The position numbers and the translations under genes were made by a program. From JBGLNJ01 sp041300525 (GTDB lineage: Bacteria > Chloroflexota > Anaerolineae > Fen-1058), in NCBI GenBank assembly GCA_041300525.1, contig JBGLNJ010000001.1, positions 1,240,001 to 1,304,000 on the forward strand: 64,000 nucleotides of DNA, given 5' to 3'. Under the pieces are notes generated by a model that saw only the letters and a program-made list of their open reading frames with translations, had not been told where the DNA came from and made no database searches. Below, piece after piece: positions 63,132-64,000 of the stretch. How positions within the stretch are numbered: the stretch's first letter is position 1; each line of letters opens with the position of its first letter.

Positions 63132-64000
63132 ATGTCAACCCAATCCTCTTACAAAATCGCGGCGGCACTGTTCTGTGTCTTTCTGCCGTTCTATCTGCTC
63201 ATTTTTGGCGGGCACACCTACTCGCTCGACGAAGAGGTGCTGTACTATGTAACTGAAGGCATCGTCGAGCGAGGCTCACCGGCTCTCCCGCCAGACAATC
63301 CTGATCTGCCCATAGACAAGAAAGCCATCGTAGACGCCTTTTACGGCGGCAACGGCTTGGTCGCCAGAACCTTTATCCCGCCCGCGCTCTGGGGACATCC
63401 CAAGGACCTCGTTGACTATGAGTACAACCCCGACAAAGCCAAGGCGCTCTTGGCCGAGGCTGGCTACAAGGACGGCTTGAAGGAAGTCACGCTGGCCGAC
63501 GGCAAGAAAGGCCCAGTCGAGTTCTGGTACATGCCCGTCTCGCGCCCGTACTATCAGGTCCCCAAGGACATTGCCGAAGCGATGGCGGCCGACTTGGCCA
63601 AGATCGGCGTCAAGGTCGAGCTCAAGACGGTGGACTGGGCTGTCTATCTGGACAAGCGGTCCAAGGGCGAGTTGCCGTTGTACATGCTGGGCTGGACCGG
63701 CGATAACGGCGACCCGGACAACTTTATCTGCTACTTTTTCTGCCTGGATGCCAAGGACTCGCCCAAGGCGAATGAAGGCTTTTTTGCCGACAAGCCAGTG
63801 TCCGACATCCTGAAGAAGGCGCAGGTACTGATCAAGCAAGAAGACCGTTCCCCGCTGTACGGTCAAGCAGAGCAATTGGTGCATGATGGCGCCCTCCGCA
63901 TCTTTATTGCTCACAACCAGCCGGCGTTGGCCCTTAGCGCCAAGGTCAAGGGCTACATTACCAACCCGACCGGCACCGAGTTCTTTAACACGGTCGAGGT
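63132..64000 (+). CDS. chimeric frame: GT-C N-terminus joined to a peptide-binding protein C-terminus
   Basis: The frame is open from ATG 63132 to the window edge. Codons 1 to about 57 are the signal/first helix and acidic loop of a membrane glycosyltransferase (YKIAAALFCVFLPFYLLIFGG, HTYSLDEEVLYYVTEGIVERGS). From about 63305 it is the C-terminal domain of a family-5 (DppA/OppA-like) solute-binding protein: DKKAIVDAFYGGNGLVARTFIPPALWG, DYEYNPDKAKALLAEAGY, MLGWTGDNGDPDNFICYFF and YGQAEQLVHDGALRIFIAHNQPALAL. The joined product makes no biological sense. The binding-protein part could belong to a Dpp system like that at 23934. The 3' end lies outside. Confidence 0.75.
   Translation, partial: MSTQSSYKIAAALFCVFLPFYLLIFGGHTYSLDEEVLYYVTEGIVERGSPALPPDNPDLPIDKKAIVDAFYGGNGLVARTFIPPALWGHPKDLVDYEYNPDKAKALLAEAGYKDGLKEVTLADGKKGPVEFWYMPVSRPYYQVPKDIAEAMAADLAKIGVKVELKTVDWAVYLDKRSKGELPLYMLGWTGDNGDPDNFICYFFCLDAKDSPKANEGFFADKPVSDILKKAQVLIKQEDRSPLYGQAEQLVHDGALRIFIAHNQPALALSAKVKGYITNPTGTEFFNTVE

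Overview
The window is GC-rich (roughly 60% by eye) bacterial DNA. Small Zn ribbons, MacB-type ABC exporters with lipoprotein adaptors, ArnT/PMT-like membrane glycosyltransferases, TIM-barrel glycosidases, CotH/VTC/DUF4956 genes and many short palindromic or heptameric repeats inside and between genes suggest a Chloroflexota (Anaerolineae-like) organism, probably from a metagenome. This assignment is inference from gene content; there is no rRNA or other marker gene here.

Layout. 1-6575: MacB/FtsX-type ABC exporter (permease fragment, ATPase, double permease) with two lipoprotein adaptors. 6699-8074: small membrane proteins. 8367-17789: two TIM-barrel glycosidases, a TGS-nucleoside kinase, a Zn-ribbon protein of unusual composition, methionine aminopeptidase and a glycosyltransferase that runs into a foreign membrane-protein fragment. 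17829-25700 (minus strand): Zn ribbon, an AHSA1-PDZ-DinB fusion, an HdrA-MvhD flavoprotein whose frame is crossed by an in-frame TGA with a SECIS-like hairpin (probable selenoprotein), MscS channel, acyl-CoA dehydrogenase and a fused DppB-DppC permease. 25835-29447: DUF5678-like and retropepsin-like genes, an HD protein and a histidine phosphatase cut by a complete IS with target duplication. 29467-35165: a molybdenum hydroxylase (FAD, 2Fe-2S and Mo subunits) plus a two-subunit CoA-transferase, probably one operon for CoA-ester or aromatic metabolism. 35162-44121: gene fragments, then a phosphate regulon (PhoB, PhoR, PstSCAB), arsenate reductase and a response regulator, with CTTAA repeats spaced by multiples of 11 bp upstream of pstS. 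44178-51397: an ArsC-like chimera, a truncated membrane protein and an AddB/UvrD-like helicase pair. 51442-54199: small antitoxin-like gene, inverted-repeat element and a GC-poor reverse transcriptase locus with an effector-associated (EAD7-like) N-terminal domain, a candidate conflict/defence system. 54157-60420 (minus strand): CotH, VTC and DUF4956 cluster. 60625-64000: glycosyltransferase, then a chimeric end.

Two things deserve most attention: the probable selenocysteine HdrA (a Cys-containing HdrA fragment in the same window serves as an internal control) and the EAD7-reverse transcriptase locus. A third theme is mosaicism. At least five places join the start of one gene abruptly to the middle or end of another (about 17195, 35742, 44600-44950, 54157 and 63300), and two sites hold degraded tails of a neighbouring gene. 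These may be biological deletions or assembly joins; the sequence alone cannot decide.
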